Shown piece after piece: positions 43,380 to 53,212 of a DNA stretch of 64,000 bases. Origin of the DNA: Nipponacmea schrenckii (taxonomy: Eukaryota > Mollusca > Gastropoda > Lottiidae); assembly GCA_030562195.1 (NCBI GenBank), contig JAUJPP010000005.1, positions 25,717,106-25,781,105 of the forward strand. The letters run 5' to 3'. A program made the position numbers and the translations under genes. Position 1 is the stretch's first letter, and each line of letters opens with the position of its first letter. Under the pieces are notes generated by a model. The model was given only the letters and a program-made list of their open reading frames with translations. It made no database searches and was not told the origin of the DNA.

Positions 43380-43577
43380 TGATTATCTAATACCAGAATT
43401 ATCTACATACTAAATTCAACAATTAAAACCAAAATGGATCAAACTCAAAGATACGAATCCTCCACCCTTAACCCGCGTGAATAATTTCACTAAGGAATCC
43501 GTGTTCCCTGGGTTTAGAGCGTAGGACAACTATAAAATTCAATACAAATGAACATGATTCACAGTTTAGTGAAAAAT

Positions 43578-44212
43578 TCATTTCCCTTTTGCAGCCTTCA
43601 TCTTCATACAATCCTTAATCTGATGCGAAGTGCTCTCACAAAACAGGCATGCTCCTCGTGTCCTATAACTATTAAATGACCTTCCCCTATTATAGACGCA
43701 TCTTGTACCATATCCTGCTGAATTATAAAACGGGGTAGGACATCCTACAGGTAACTGTCCAGGCGATATCGGGACTGTAAATGGTGTTTGCATTTGTGGA
43801 TAAAAGGTCTGCAAGGGTGAAGGAAATTGTTGTTTAACATCTTGAACACCCTCAGATTTCCCTGTTTTAGGCATATCATTCTCCTTTAGGCACTTCGTAA
43901 CGACATCCACCGCCTTTCCACCAGGCACTGACAAGCAAAAATTCGGAATATTCAATTTTGATTGATGCTGATTAGCCTGAGGATAAAGTTCCTCATAAAT
44001 GTTGGCATCCACATCACAGACCCTACTGGAAACTTTTGCAAACAGAGACTCCTCACCTTTTCTCTAACATCAGTTACCAGGTTGGTTTTACTCTTCTCTA
44101 GATTATCTACCCTATCTTCTAAACTATACCGAGCCCTTTTCTTCGGTATGCCTTCCTCCAAGTCATGTTGTGAACCACTCGTACTCGCCTGGAATATATA
44201 CAACCCGTTCAC
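43578..44212 (-). CDS. Gag-like ORF with CCHC zinc knuckle
   Basis: Frames 44212-43952 (SLEDRVDNLEKSKTNL, a short coiled coil) and 44012-43578, which overlap with a frame change near 43985. The second ends with a zinc knuckle CLFCESTSHQIKDC (C-x2-C-x4-H-x4-C) near 43625 and a Gly/Pro/Gln-rich stretch before it. Typical nucleocapsid gag. A potential acceptor TATATTCCAG|G at about 44190 and a donor CCGAG|GTAAAT near 44350 suggest that an upstream exon (about 44350-44700: TEIEEIVSGLSGETLQDILD) is spliced to it. Confidence 0.6.
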
Positions 44213-44349
44213 ATTTAACAGATTAACATAAAACTAACAATCATTGTTATACATGTACGCAGGAGTACATCAGATAAAGATCTAAAACAAGTCACATTTA
44301 TCCAAACCAGTAACAAACAATTTTGTTTCAAAATGAGCAAATAAATTTA

Positions 44350-45214
44350 CCTCGGTACCAATCTGAGTTTCCGGCTCAGTTAACTCTTGACCAGGTTGTC
44401 CAAATTAGCCGAAACAATCAGATAATGCAATGCCAGGCGTGCCTCGTCGATATTATAAGCCCTTCCTGACATGTCTAGAATGTCTTGCAGGGTTTCACCA
44501 GACAAACCAGAGACAATCTCTTCAATTTCGGTTAAATCTAAATCCTATCTTTAGTTACTCTCGCAAATTCTCTCGGCATTACACCATTTCGCAGTTTCTT
44601 TATCATCGGTACTAGATTTATCCCTTTCAATGAACATTTCTTCCTCATTATAGTTGGTAAAACCATTTCTACAAATACACAGCATATTTTAATCGCACCG
44701 AAAATAAAATTCTAATAAAAGCACAAGTATATCAATTTTTAAATTAAATTTCCAACTGAGAACTAAACCGAAATCTAAATAATTATACCAATATCAAAGT
44801 ATACAATGAATCCTAGAAAGTACGCACGACCAAAGACAAAACGCGTAATAATTCAAAATTGAAATTTAAAAACGAATCTATCGGTTACCAGGATGGCATA
44901 CCAGTAAAGTAATATCGGATTGTTCTTGATTGAAAAATAAGATTGTTATAATAATGTTGCCGAAAATCAAAGTCAAGTTTCGCTCGTTTCGAACACTGAA
45001 CAGTTTTCACGTGCTGACCTATATTATCACAGGTGTGTTCATTTACAAATAAAAATTTGTCCACCTAGGACTATTGGCTACCTAAGCCTATTCTGTCCAC
45101 CAAGGACATATAAATATCATAATAGGGCTACCTAAGCCTTAACATATTGACCACCTAGGCCTTTACGAAAGTTACAAAATATTACCTGACTAGTAGTAAG
45201 ACTGCGACATTCTT
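44350..45214 (-). other. 5' part of the YR retrotransposon
   Basis: It holds a gag-like upstream frame (about 44700-44350, one frameshift near 44545) and a non-coding leader. At 45060-45165 there is a run of short repeats of the type CCACCTAGG / GCTACCTAAGCC. Confidence 0.5.
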
Positions 45215-45316
45215 CAGCGATGTATATTGAAAAAAATAATGCCGATATGACACCTGACTTCCGCTTGCGCAATAATCACACTGAGACTCGCAATTCCTCA
45301 TTTTTAAACAATATTA

Positions 45317-45810
45317 AAGGGGCCCAGGCTTGATTTTTAGGGGTCGTTTTCGGCCTTTGTTACATTTAAACAGTCATCAGAAATATTCAAGCTCTGAGAA
45401 ATTCGCAAAATACCTTGAAATATGCCTCAAACAAAAAATTTCACTTTTCATTTTTTTTCCGTGCTGTACGCGACTGGTCTCCAGTCAGTCTGAAAATTGT
45501 GTGTCCTGTTGACAAAGTCTACAATTGAAAAAATGCGTAGTAGTCTGTTTATATAGATGACCGCTATTGCACGACAGGAAGGATAACTCTTTGATTATCA
45601 AGACGAACCGTTTTCCAATATGGCAGGGCGTTCGTAATTTCTTAAGATATTATGATTTTTCAAACACGGATAATTATAGATACACATGGATTTGAAGGCT
45701 CAAATTTCAAAGGTAAGCTCTGTAGACTATTTCTGATTAGCTAAGCAAAAGATTTCATGTGTTTGAGGCTGTCGGATGATTGTCCGAAACAAATCAAGCC
45801 TAGGCCCCTT
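45317..45810. mobile_element. Tc1/mariner-like MITE, TA flanks
   Basis: The left end AAGGGGCCCAGGCTTGATTT and right end AAATCAAGCCTAGGCCCCTT are inverted with one mismatch and flanked by TA (45315-45316, 45811-45812). 494 bp, no transposase. Confidence 0.75.
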
Positions 45811-46043
45811 TAAAATACAGATGTGATGTCACCCTTTATTTTTTGCGTACCAATATCCAACATATTGGTACTGGCAAGTGGCCAAGAGTCCAATATTAAA
45901 GTCAATATTGGACTCCAAATATCAGCCACTTGCCCATAACGAATGGGGATTAGACTGACAACTACTCACATTAAGTTCACTCATACTTTATTCAGAGAAC
46001 TAATCGAGGTTTCAAAATGTATAGTGTTCAATGTTACGTCCAA

Positions 46044-46827
46044 TTAAAACTTTAAGTTTATCTTCAAATCCTTACTTTCAAATGAAAATTGTCGTTGACC
46101 TTTACTGTTACCAGAATCTTCCAAAGCACTTAATTCGCTAGTTGATGCCACACAAATTTTCTTGTTTTGAATTATATTGCTCACGTCTTTCATCTGGGTT
46201 TCTGATGTCCTTTTATATGATCGAATAGCATCAGATGAATGGCCGGTTGTTTCAGATATAAGTTGTTCGTCTACTCCTGCGTTGTAAAGGCGTGTAGCGG
46301 CCGTAGCTCTCAATGAGTGGTTGCTAAAATTACCATTAAATCCAGCTCGTTGACATTTGCAGCACATCTATATCGAAAGATTCACCTCCTGATTTCATCG
46401 ACAAATTACGGCGGTAGTCTTGCCAATTGCTGAAAGTTTTCATTGCCCATCTGCTTTTAGCTACAGTGTTAGCTGGTAGTCGGGTACTTTCAAAAACTTC
46501 TAATTCCTTCTCGTTTACAGTTTGTCCGAATTGCTTATCCGATGTTTGTAATGTAAGTTTTGGTTTGTCATTTGGTTCTATCTCCCAATCACTTATATCA
46601 GAATAATGGAAACCAACAGTCTCTTCAACCTCCCGTGTGGCTTTTATTAGTTCTTTATCACTGGATGCAAAATTATCCACATTGTTAACCTTCTTTTTTT
46701 GTATATTCTTGTCTTCATAGTCTTGAGATGCCTTGAGTAGAATATTTTCACTGTCGTCAGAATTATTGTCATTTTCAGAAAGCCACAATATGTTGAAATT
46801 TCCACAATCCATTTTAGATAAATCCAA
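46044..46827 (-). pseudogene. Crypton-type tyrosine recombinase with internal deletion
   Basis: 46827-46336 gives an acidic N-terminus and RLPANTVAKSRWAMKTFSNW, the start of the Crypton core-binding region. 46367-46044 gives FSNHSLRATAATRLYNAGVD (the H..R box) and DAIRSYKRTS (the catalytic Tyr). The stretch between, expected to be some 150-200 residues including the first catalytic Arg, is missing and the frames change at about 46350. Cryptons move DNA by YR recombination; many host genes derive from them (for example KCTD1, ZMYM, QRICH types). This copy is a deleted element or gene remnant. Confidence 0.7.
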
Positions 46828-46989
46828 ATTGCGTCAACTCTAGAAACGATACACTTATGACAAAGTAAAATAAAATGTACTAAAGGGCTTAAACGTTTTG
46901 ATTTCAGGTTTGTTTGTAAATAAAAGTCTAGTGAGTTTATAGTGAGCTGTTTTTTTTGTTAATCTGTATTTTAAGTTGGTAAATGGATC

Positions 46990-47078
46990 TCAAGTTTGTC
47001 AATGCGTCTAATAATGACCGTATTACTCGGACCTTCGGTCCTCGTCAACGGTCATTATTAGACTTATTGACAAACTTT
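46990..47078. repeat. Foldback palindrome upstream of Crypton piece
   Basis: CAAGTTTGTCAATGCGTCTA and ATAATGACCG are mirrored by CGGTCATTAT and TAGACTTATTGACAAACTTT, around CTCGGACCTTCGGTCCTCG. A nearly perfect ~88-bp inverted repeat. Confidence 0.85.
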
Positions 47079-47080
47079 CG

Positions 47081-47242
47081 ACCATTAACCTATACATATT
47101 GATGACCAAGTGGGTTCTGATAATATTAGTAATGTCTTTCTTGATAAATATGAAAAACTATATAGTTCCGTTTCATTTAATGAGAATGAAATGTCTGTTC
47201 TTAAATCTAGTATTAATGAAAAGGTTAGCGACTGCCGAAGTA
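47081..47242 (+). pseudogene. LINE ORF2 linker fragment, cut by the gap
   Basis: SDNISNVFLDKYEKLYSSV and NENEMSVLKSSINEK resemble the segment between endonuclease and RT in LINEs whose EN part is at 38003-38880. The rest is in the assembly gap. Possibly the displaced continuation of the same insertion. Confidence 0.5.
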
Positions 47243-47742
47243 NNNNNNNNNNNNNNNNNNNNNNNNNNNNNNNNNNNNNNNNNNNNNNNNNNNNNNNNNN
47301 NNNNNNNNNNNNNNNNNNNNNNNNNNNNNNNNNNNNNNNNNNNNNNNNNNNNNNNNNNNNNNNNNNNNNNNNNNNNNNNNNNNNNNNNNNNNNNNNNNNN
47401 NNNNNNNNNNNNNNNNNNNNNNNNNNNNNNNNNNNNNNNNNNNNNNNNNNNNNNNNNNNNNNNNNNNNNNNNNNNNNNNNNNNNNNNNNNNNNNNNNNNN
47501 NNNNNNNNNNNNNNNNNNNNNNNNNNNNNNNNNNNNNNNNNNNNNNNNNNNNNNNNNNNNNNNNNNNNNNNNNNNNNNNNNNNNNNNNNNNNNNNNNNNN
47601 NNNNNNNNNNNNNNNNNNNNNNNNNNNNNNNNNNNNNNNNNNNNNNNNNNNNNNNNNNNNNNNNNNNNNNNNNNNNNNNNNNNNNNNNNNNNNNNNNNNN
47701 NNNNNNNNNNNNNNNNNNNNNNNNNNNNNNNNNNNNNNNNNN
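47243..47742. other. Assembly gap (500 N)
   Basis: Exactly 500 N, a placeholder gap of unknown true length. Reading frames that run through it are artefacts. Confidence 1.
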
Positions 47743-48866
47743 AATTTGCAAATTTAAAACGTGCAATTTTGATCAAAAATCAAGTGTTATACACCATTGG
47801 AAAGAATAACTAGACCTGTTTGTAACAGTTCTGCAGCTTTCGGGCTATTTAGAATTTGTTGGTCTCCTGGCTGTCATTTAAGGATGTAGATTGATTTTGC
47901 GATTATTGGGAGAGATGATTTATTCATGATTTAACACGTGACATTTGAGCTTGTTAATAGACTGGCAATCATTAAGGTTTGTGATGTAAAAATATCTGGG
48001 CTTAACCACGCCCACAAAGTCCATTGACTTGTTTTGGAAACTTCAACTGGAAATGTCAAAATTTGTGAATTGACCGTTTTATAGGAAAAATTCGCAATTT
48101 TTAAATGCCGATAAACCGAAAGTTTACATTTTGCTATAAAGCTTAATATGTCATTGGATAGAACGTATCACATATGTACAGGTATAAAGATCGCCAAAGG
48201 TCAACGTCACAATATACACCTTCGAAGTTTTTATAATTTTTAATCGTAATTAAATCAAAATAAAATTTAAAAAATTCAAAAATCAGTTTCCATATAAATT
48301 TCGGCAATCGGTTATAGATTCTATATACATGTCCATCAAAATAACACATATTGACTGATCCTCCGAGACCCTATTTCGATTGAAAGAAAAATACACACAG
48401 TGATGTAAAATATCTGGGTTTAACCACGCCCACAAAGTCTAATGACTAGTTTTGATTGGTTGGGGATACTTTAACTGGAAATGTCAAAATTTGTGTCTTG
48501 ACCAAAAGATAAGAAATTAACACAATCAGATTTTATGACCTGTTGCATTTATATCTGTTTAATTAGAGTGTAATTTTATTCTTAAACTTTTCGCAATTTT
48601 TATTTATACATAATGATTTATATATTGCTTGAAAGCTGGGAATTTGCACATTATAAATCTGTTCGAATTTTGTTTTTAAGTTAAATAGAACTAAATATAA
48701 AAAAAATATGAATGTTAAAATCGCTTATTTTCTACTAGGCGTATTTTCATCAGTTTTCGGTCTATAGCTAAAATAAAGATATTGTTAGAAAGCTGATAAA
48801 AATCAAGGTATCATATGAACCTTTAGCCAATGAAGATGATTGTGCAGAAAAATAAAGGATGCATAT

Positions 48867-49089
48867 TAGTAAGTTAGTCCTCTTCGTTCCTTGCGGAGAA
48901 TAGGGCTGCTACAGACGTTCTCCATCTCACTCTATTATGAGCTGTTCTTTTTGCTTCATTCCAGGTCTTGCCAATCCTTCCTAGCTCTTTCAGTCTTATT
49001 ATTTTCAAGCTATGTAAAGGTCGTCCTTGTTTTCTATGCCCTTGGGGATTCCAGTCCAGTGCCTCTCTGATGATGTTGTTTTGAGATCA
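48867..49089 (-). mobile_element. LINE 3' end, 13-bp TSD
   Basis: Minus-strand reading RTAHNRVRWRTSVAALFSAR ends in a stop near 48868; before it come ALDWNPQGHRKQGRPLHSLK and RLKELGRIGKTWNEAK, the C-terminus of a LINE ORF2 of the type RW...V.ALCS.R.EED. Flanked by AAAGGATGCATAT at 48854-48866 and 49090-49102. Heavily 5'-truncated. Confidence 0.8.
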
Positions 49090-50706
49090 AAAGGATGCAT
49101 ATGGTATAGTTCAAAATTTATGAACTTTCAGACGGAAGTCAGTTTTGAAAAACTTTGGCAGGACCTGGTCCAAAGACAAATTTGAAATCGAAAAAATATG
49201 ACACTAGAGGACCTAGATAATTATCCAAATAAAAATTTAAAAACAAGTCTGAAAAAATAGGATTAAAAATGGCGGACGAGTAGTATTTTTCCAATAATTT
49301 GCATATTTCAAGATGGCGATCAAACGGTTAGGAATTTGCATATATGGCATACATACAAAATGAAGATATTGATGGTACTAATTCTGTGGAATAAAAAAAT
49401 TGCAAGTTTGTGCAAAAATTTAATCCGAAAATTCCGATTTCTGTGATTTTCTTCATTTTTTGGTCATTTTCGGACGTTTCCGGCTAATTTCGGAAAATGT
49501 TTTATCGGAATCATAATGATAATTTTTTGTCTACTCATCTACCAATTTTTGTGAAAAAATAAGACGTAAATTTAAAAAAAAAAAACACGTGCTTTTTCAT
49601 AAATCACGCACAATTAATATAGAACTAAGAACAAAATTTTCTAATATTTAAAAGCGCAATTTTGATCAAAATATAAAGTGTTATACACCATTGGAAAGAA
49701 TAAATTACGCGTAATAAGGACATAAAAGAAATTTTGACGTATGTAAATGAGGTCACGTGACAGAGCTCTTCGAAGTTAAAAAGTGCAATTTTCAAATGGC
49801 TGTAAAACCGGAAGTTGACATTTCACAACACAAATGAAGACATCAATGGATAGATCTCGACAAGGGCAACAACTTTTGTGCAGGTCACATGGTCACCAAA
49901 GGTCAAGGTCACGATATATGAACGTTGGAAAATTAGGCACTGAGTGAAAAAAAAGAACCCGGGAAAAGAAAGGTAAGCTAAATCGAAATTCAAAATTCGG
50001 CTTCCTAAGAATTGTTAGCAATCGATTGAAGATTACATAGACATCAAAATTACAATTGTCCGATTAACCCCTAAGGCCCAATTTTTCACTTTACAAAAGT
50101 AAGTGGTTTAATGATGGCGACTGATCTGTTACTTCCGGTTCAATTTTTGTTAATTATAAAATCATTATGGGTTAATAGTAACTAATTGCAAAAAAAAAAA
50201 TTCAAATATCTTTAGAATTCCGGAAGTGAAAATTCGAAGTTTAGCGACGTATGACGCCGAAACCGGAAGTGATGTCGACATTTTGAAAACAGATTTTTCT
50301 TGACAAGAAAAATGTTTATCTAACTGCAAATTTTGATTTGGATCTAATCAAAATTGCAAAAGTTAGAAAAAGTGTTAAATTTTAAAATTCAAAAGTCAGC
50401 AACAAAAGTAAAAATTTCAAAATTTTTAAACTGCTATTATGTAAATCTAAGTTATAAGTAGTAAATAAAAAAAGTCCGAACCAGATTGGATAAAATAACG
50501 AGCCGTGAGTTAGTAAACAAAAATAAAATTTGTGACGTTCTACGTCATTTCCGGTAGAACAAAAATGCGTCATTTTACATTTAAACAACAACGAGCACAA
50601 GATTACGTTACAATATCACGCTAGATTGTGTAAGACATTTGCAGTTATGGCTGGGGAGCGTGACCAGAAAGAGACAAAAAAAAAAAATAGTCATTTCGAA
50701 AACAAA

Positions 50707-50780
50707 GCAGTGCGTTCGAAGAACGCACTGCAAAAATAGTCATTTCGAAAACAAAGCAGTGCGTTCGAAGAACGCACTGC
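50707..50780. repeat. Two tandem terminal hairpins
   Basis: GCAGTGCGTTC-GAA-GAACGCACTGC occurs at 50707-50731 and 50756-50780, with identical 24-bp spacer sequence AAAAATAGTCATTTCGAAAA (first 20 bases shown). Each is a perfect hairpin. The Polinton copy has one. Confidence 0.9.
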
Positions 50781-50790
50781 AAAAATAAAA

Positions 50791-51520
50791 TAATCCGAAC
50801 GATTACAATACGTTTTCGCCAAAGTCGAAATACGTAATTAATATCCTTTTGATTCTACTAGGTGTAGTATCTCGGAATTCCTGCTTTTAATCCGAAAATT
50901 CTAGTCTGGAGTCCGAAGTGATTTTTCTACCTTCCAATTGCTTGAAAAATGAATAATGAACGTTTTCCATAGTTTATCTTGTCCTGTAGAAGTAGAATTC
51001 CATTTATATCCAGTTATAAATTGTACGTTCCTGGGCACCATGTGTTGTTAGTACATGATTTGTGTCCCTTGAAGGAATCCCCATAATTTTCAATGTGTCG
51101 CTGTCGTTGATTGGTTGAAATGCGAGGATGAGTCAAAAAGTAATAATTTCTTATTGTCTGCGGGCTATCGTCTGCTAACTAATTTTCTAGTTATTGTCTG
51201 CAAATCTTATCGTATGCCCACTTGAACTTTGTTATTGTCTGCAAATCGTATTGTCTGCTGACTTGAACTCGGCGAGTAGACTGGGATTATCCAGTGACCT
51301 AATTTGCCGCCATCACACGGATGACAAACACTTCAAAAAACCCAAATGCAAATTACCATATTTCTTGACATGTCAACATTAAATGCACATTAAAAATTTC
51401 CATGTATACTTACATCTTCCACATTAAACATTGTAAAATCCGAAACGGGCGGTTCAGTTGATCTGATCGTCGCCATGTTAACGTGTGATGCCAGTTTTAC
51501 GGATCAAATAAAAATTCCCG
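50791..51520. other. Gene-free stretch
   Basis: AT-rich sequence with an imperfect repeat of TTATTGTCTGC (near 51152, 51193, 51232 and 51247). The ORF 51194-51382 overlaps it and lacks any domain. No gene recognised. Confidence 0.5.
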
Positions 51521-51524
51521 AATT

Positions 51525-52090
51525 ATCACCTAATTTCAACCATGGTGGAAATCGAAGTTTTTAATTATTTATTGTCGAATCGTTATTTTCAATAAGGTTG
51601 AAATTGAAGATTTTTATTATTTATTGCCGAATTATCACCCAATTTCCACCAAGGTGGAAATAATTTTCACCATGGTGAAAATTGAAGTTTTTAATTATTT
51701 ATTGTCGAATTATCACCTAATTTCTACCATGGTGAAAATATTTTTCACCATGGTGAAAATTGAAGTTTTTAATTATTTATTGTCGAATTATCACCCAATT
51801 TCCACCAGGGTGAAAATAATTTCCACCATGGTGAAAATTGAAGTTTTTAATTATTTATTGTCGAATTATCACCTAATTTCCACCAGGATGAAAATAATTT
51901 TCACCATGGTGGAAATTAAAGTTTTTAATTATTTATTGTCGAATTATCACCCAATTTCCACCTAGGTGAAAATAATTTCAACCATGGTGGAAATTGAAGT
52001 TTTTAATTATTTATTGTCGAATTATCACCTAATTTCCACCATGGTGAAAATAATTTTCACCATGGTTAAAATTGAAGTTTTTAAATAAAA
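51525..52090 (+). repeat. 78-bp minisatellite with CCATGG palindromes
   Basis: TTTTTAATTATTTATTGTCG recurs about every 78 bp (near 51555, 51677, 51755, 51833, 51911, 51989), seven units with one short. Each unit has TTTCCACCATGGTGAAAATA-type palindromes. Because 78 is a multiple of 3, a 113-codon ORF (51624-51965) runs through it, but it simply repeats a 26-residue unit and is not taken as a gene. Confidence 0.9.
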
Positions 52091-52139
52091 ATTTAAGTAT
52101 TAAAATAAAAATTAAAGTTTTTAAATCAAAACTAAAAAA

Positions 52140-52262
52140 AATAACGATGTCGTATATGGGCCACCGTACCCCAAAGGGCTGAATGTGAGACAGGACCATG
52201 TCCTTGTGTATTGGGCCTAATTCTGACCCATGTAAAATAAAGAGTTTATTATTATTATTATA
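52140..52262 (+). mobile_element. SINE-like 3' tail
   Basis: GGCCACCGTACCCCAAAGGG, then AATAAAGAGTTTATTATTAT with an (ATT)n tail, the look of a SINE/LINE 3' end. No target duplication found. Confidence 0.3.
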
Positions 52263-52542
52263 GGGAGTATTGGTAAAATAGTTCAGCAACAATCACAGTT
52301 ATGTAGGCCAATCAATACATAATAGGCTACAACTCATACAGAAGTGTAGAACGTAAAACTCATTCATTTCATTTCATTTTTTACACTGTTGTCATTCCTT
52401 GCAGTTTCTTTCATAGAGTTGATACCTCTATAGTCCCTTTCCATCTCTGTAAGGTGAAATCTGTAAAATAGAAAATGTTTCGCAGGATTAATTTTTGTTT
52501 TGACGTTGTCAAGAAATTCTTTAACACAACGTCACAGGTAAC

Positions 52543-52612
52543 ATGGCGGCTCCTCGGAAACAGCATGTGATTTTAGTCTTAATTTTTTTTTTTCTGCTAA
52601 AAAAAAAATCAG
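52543..52612 (+). CDS. Gene 1, exon 1: signal-peptide exon
   Basis: ATG at 52543 in ACATGGCGG, a strong start context that also resembles a YY1-type site (AACATGGCGGC). Codes MAAPRKQHVILVLIFFFLLK then KKS, a basic n-region and hydrophobic core as in a signal peptide, with a donor TCAG|GTAAGC leaving phase 1. It joins exon 2 (53035) in frame. Confidence 0.65.
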
Positions 52613-52759
52613 GTAAGCACGACAGTTTTTTCACGTTGGACCATGATTTGGAATTCTAGAACAGGAGCCACCCAGAGAAATCATATTATGTATACACTAT
52701 AAAATACAGTGGCACAACTAAGTTATTTAAACTCAATCAGCCTTTAAGGTTGGTAACAC

Positions 52760-52900
52760 ACACAGTCCTGGAGGTCGCGGTGGCTCAGAGAGTTAGACGC
52801 TTGTTCGCTAACCTGAATATCCAGGGACCAATGTAGGCAAAGGTCGAGATGAACTTTCGAATTTTTCATCCCGATCTCCTTATGGTTTAGGCTACTACTG
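52760..52900 (+). mobile_element. tRNA-derived SINE remnant
   Basis: GCGGTGGCTCAGAGAGTTAG is close to a pol III A box and its lead-in; the B-box region (TATCCAGGGACCAATG) is degraded. It lies in intron 1 of gene 1. No full tRNA fold. Confidence 0.4.
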
Positions 52901-53034
52901 ACCGCAATGTATTTTTTTGCTTACAGGTTTTAAAAAGATAGTAGGTCTTAGAATACTAGTAAACATAAAATTTGAAAATTTGAAACTTGGCCAATAAGAG
53001 CTTTATTCATTAGTAAATATACCTGTTTTTCCAG

Positions 53035-53067
53035 ATTTTAAGGGATTCTGTTACTTTATGACACCAG
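53035..53067 (+). CDS. Gene 1, exon 2 (33 nt)
   Basis: A micro-exon with an acceptor TTTTTCCAG and donor CCAG|GTAAGT, phase 1 at both ends, coding FKGFCYFMTP. It fits both neighbours exactly, which supports it, but at 33 nt it could be chance; if skipped, exon 1 still joins exon 3 in frame. Confidence 0.5.
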
Positions 53068-53212
53068 GTAAGTTCAACGATGAAAATACACTCATATTGA
53101 CCATTCGAAGAACTAAAATTTATGCTCATTCTAAAACGTAGTATCCAGTTAAGGGACTAACAAAACAATGAATTCTTTACAATGATCACTTATCAAGATG
53201 TTGTTTTTTCAG

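Larger units (their letters stand above)
38878..45297 (-). mobile_element. Tyrosine-recombinase retrotransposon with split direct repeats
   Basis: In its own orientation it begins with A1 (45292-45215, marker CTCAGTGTGATTATTGCGCA), then gag, RT, RNase H and tyrosine recombinase. It ends B1 (39210-39147), A2 (39146-39080) and B2 (38936-38878), where B carries AACTGACTTTATGCTGGAGA. The A1...B1-A2-B2 order is the hallmark of PAT/Ngaro-type elements. The left end cuts the LINE fragment exactly at B2. It contains a 640-bp Penelope-type insertion at 41511-42150. Confidence 0.85.
47743..50790. mobile_element. Hairpin-ended non-autonomous element, copy 2
   Basis: Inverted relative of 14034-16221: matching modules include TCACCAAAGGTCAAGGTCAC near 49888 against TGACCTTGACCTTTG near 14822, and GATCGCCAAAGGTCAACGTC near 48188 against the 15260 module. 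Internal direct repeats: GATGTAAAAATATCTGGGC at 47981 and a copy 420 bp on. TGTTATACACCATTGGAAAG occurs at 47786 and 49679. It ends with two tandem hairpins (50707-50780). The left end is missing, probably in the gap. A LINE end was inserted at 48867. Non-coding. Confidence 0.7.

Noticed and set aside
47099..47809. Long ORFs across the N run
   Set aside because: The apparent length comes from the 500 N; only the piece before 47242 has any similarity (LINE linker).
51624..51965. 113-codon repetitive ORF
   Set aside because: It is the 78-bp minisatellite read in frame; unit length divisible by three explains the open frame.
52770..52830. Functional tRNA gene
   Set aside because: Only an A-box-like lead-in is good; the B box and cloverleaf pairing are lost, so a SINE remnant is more likely.
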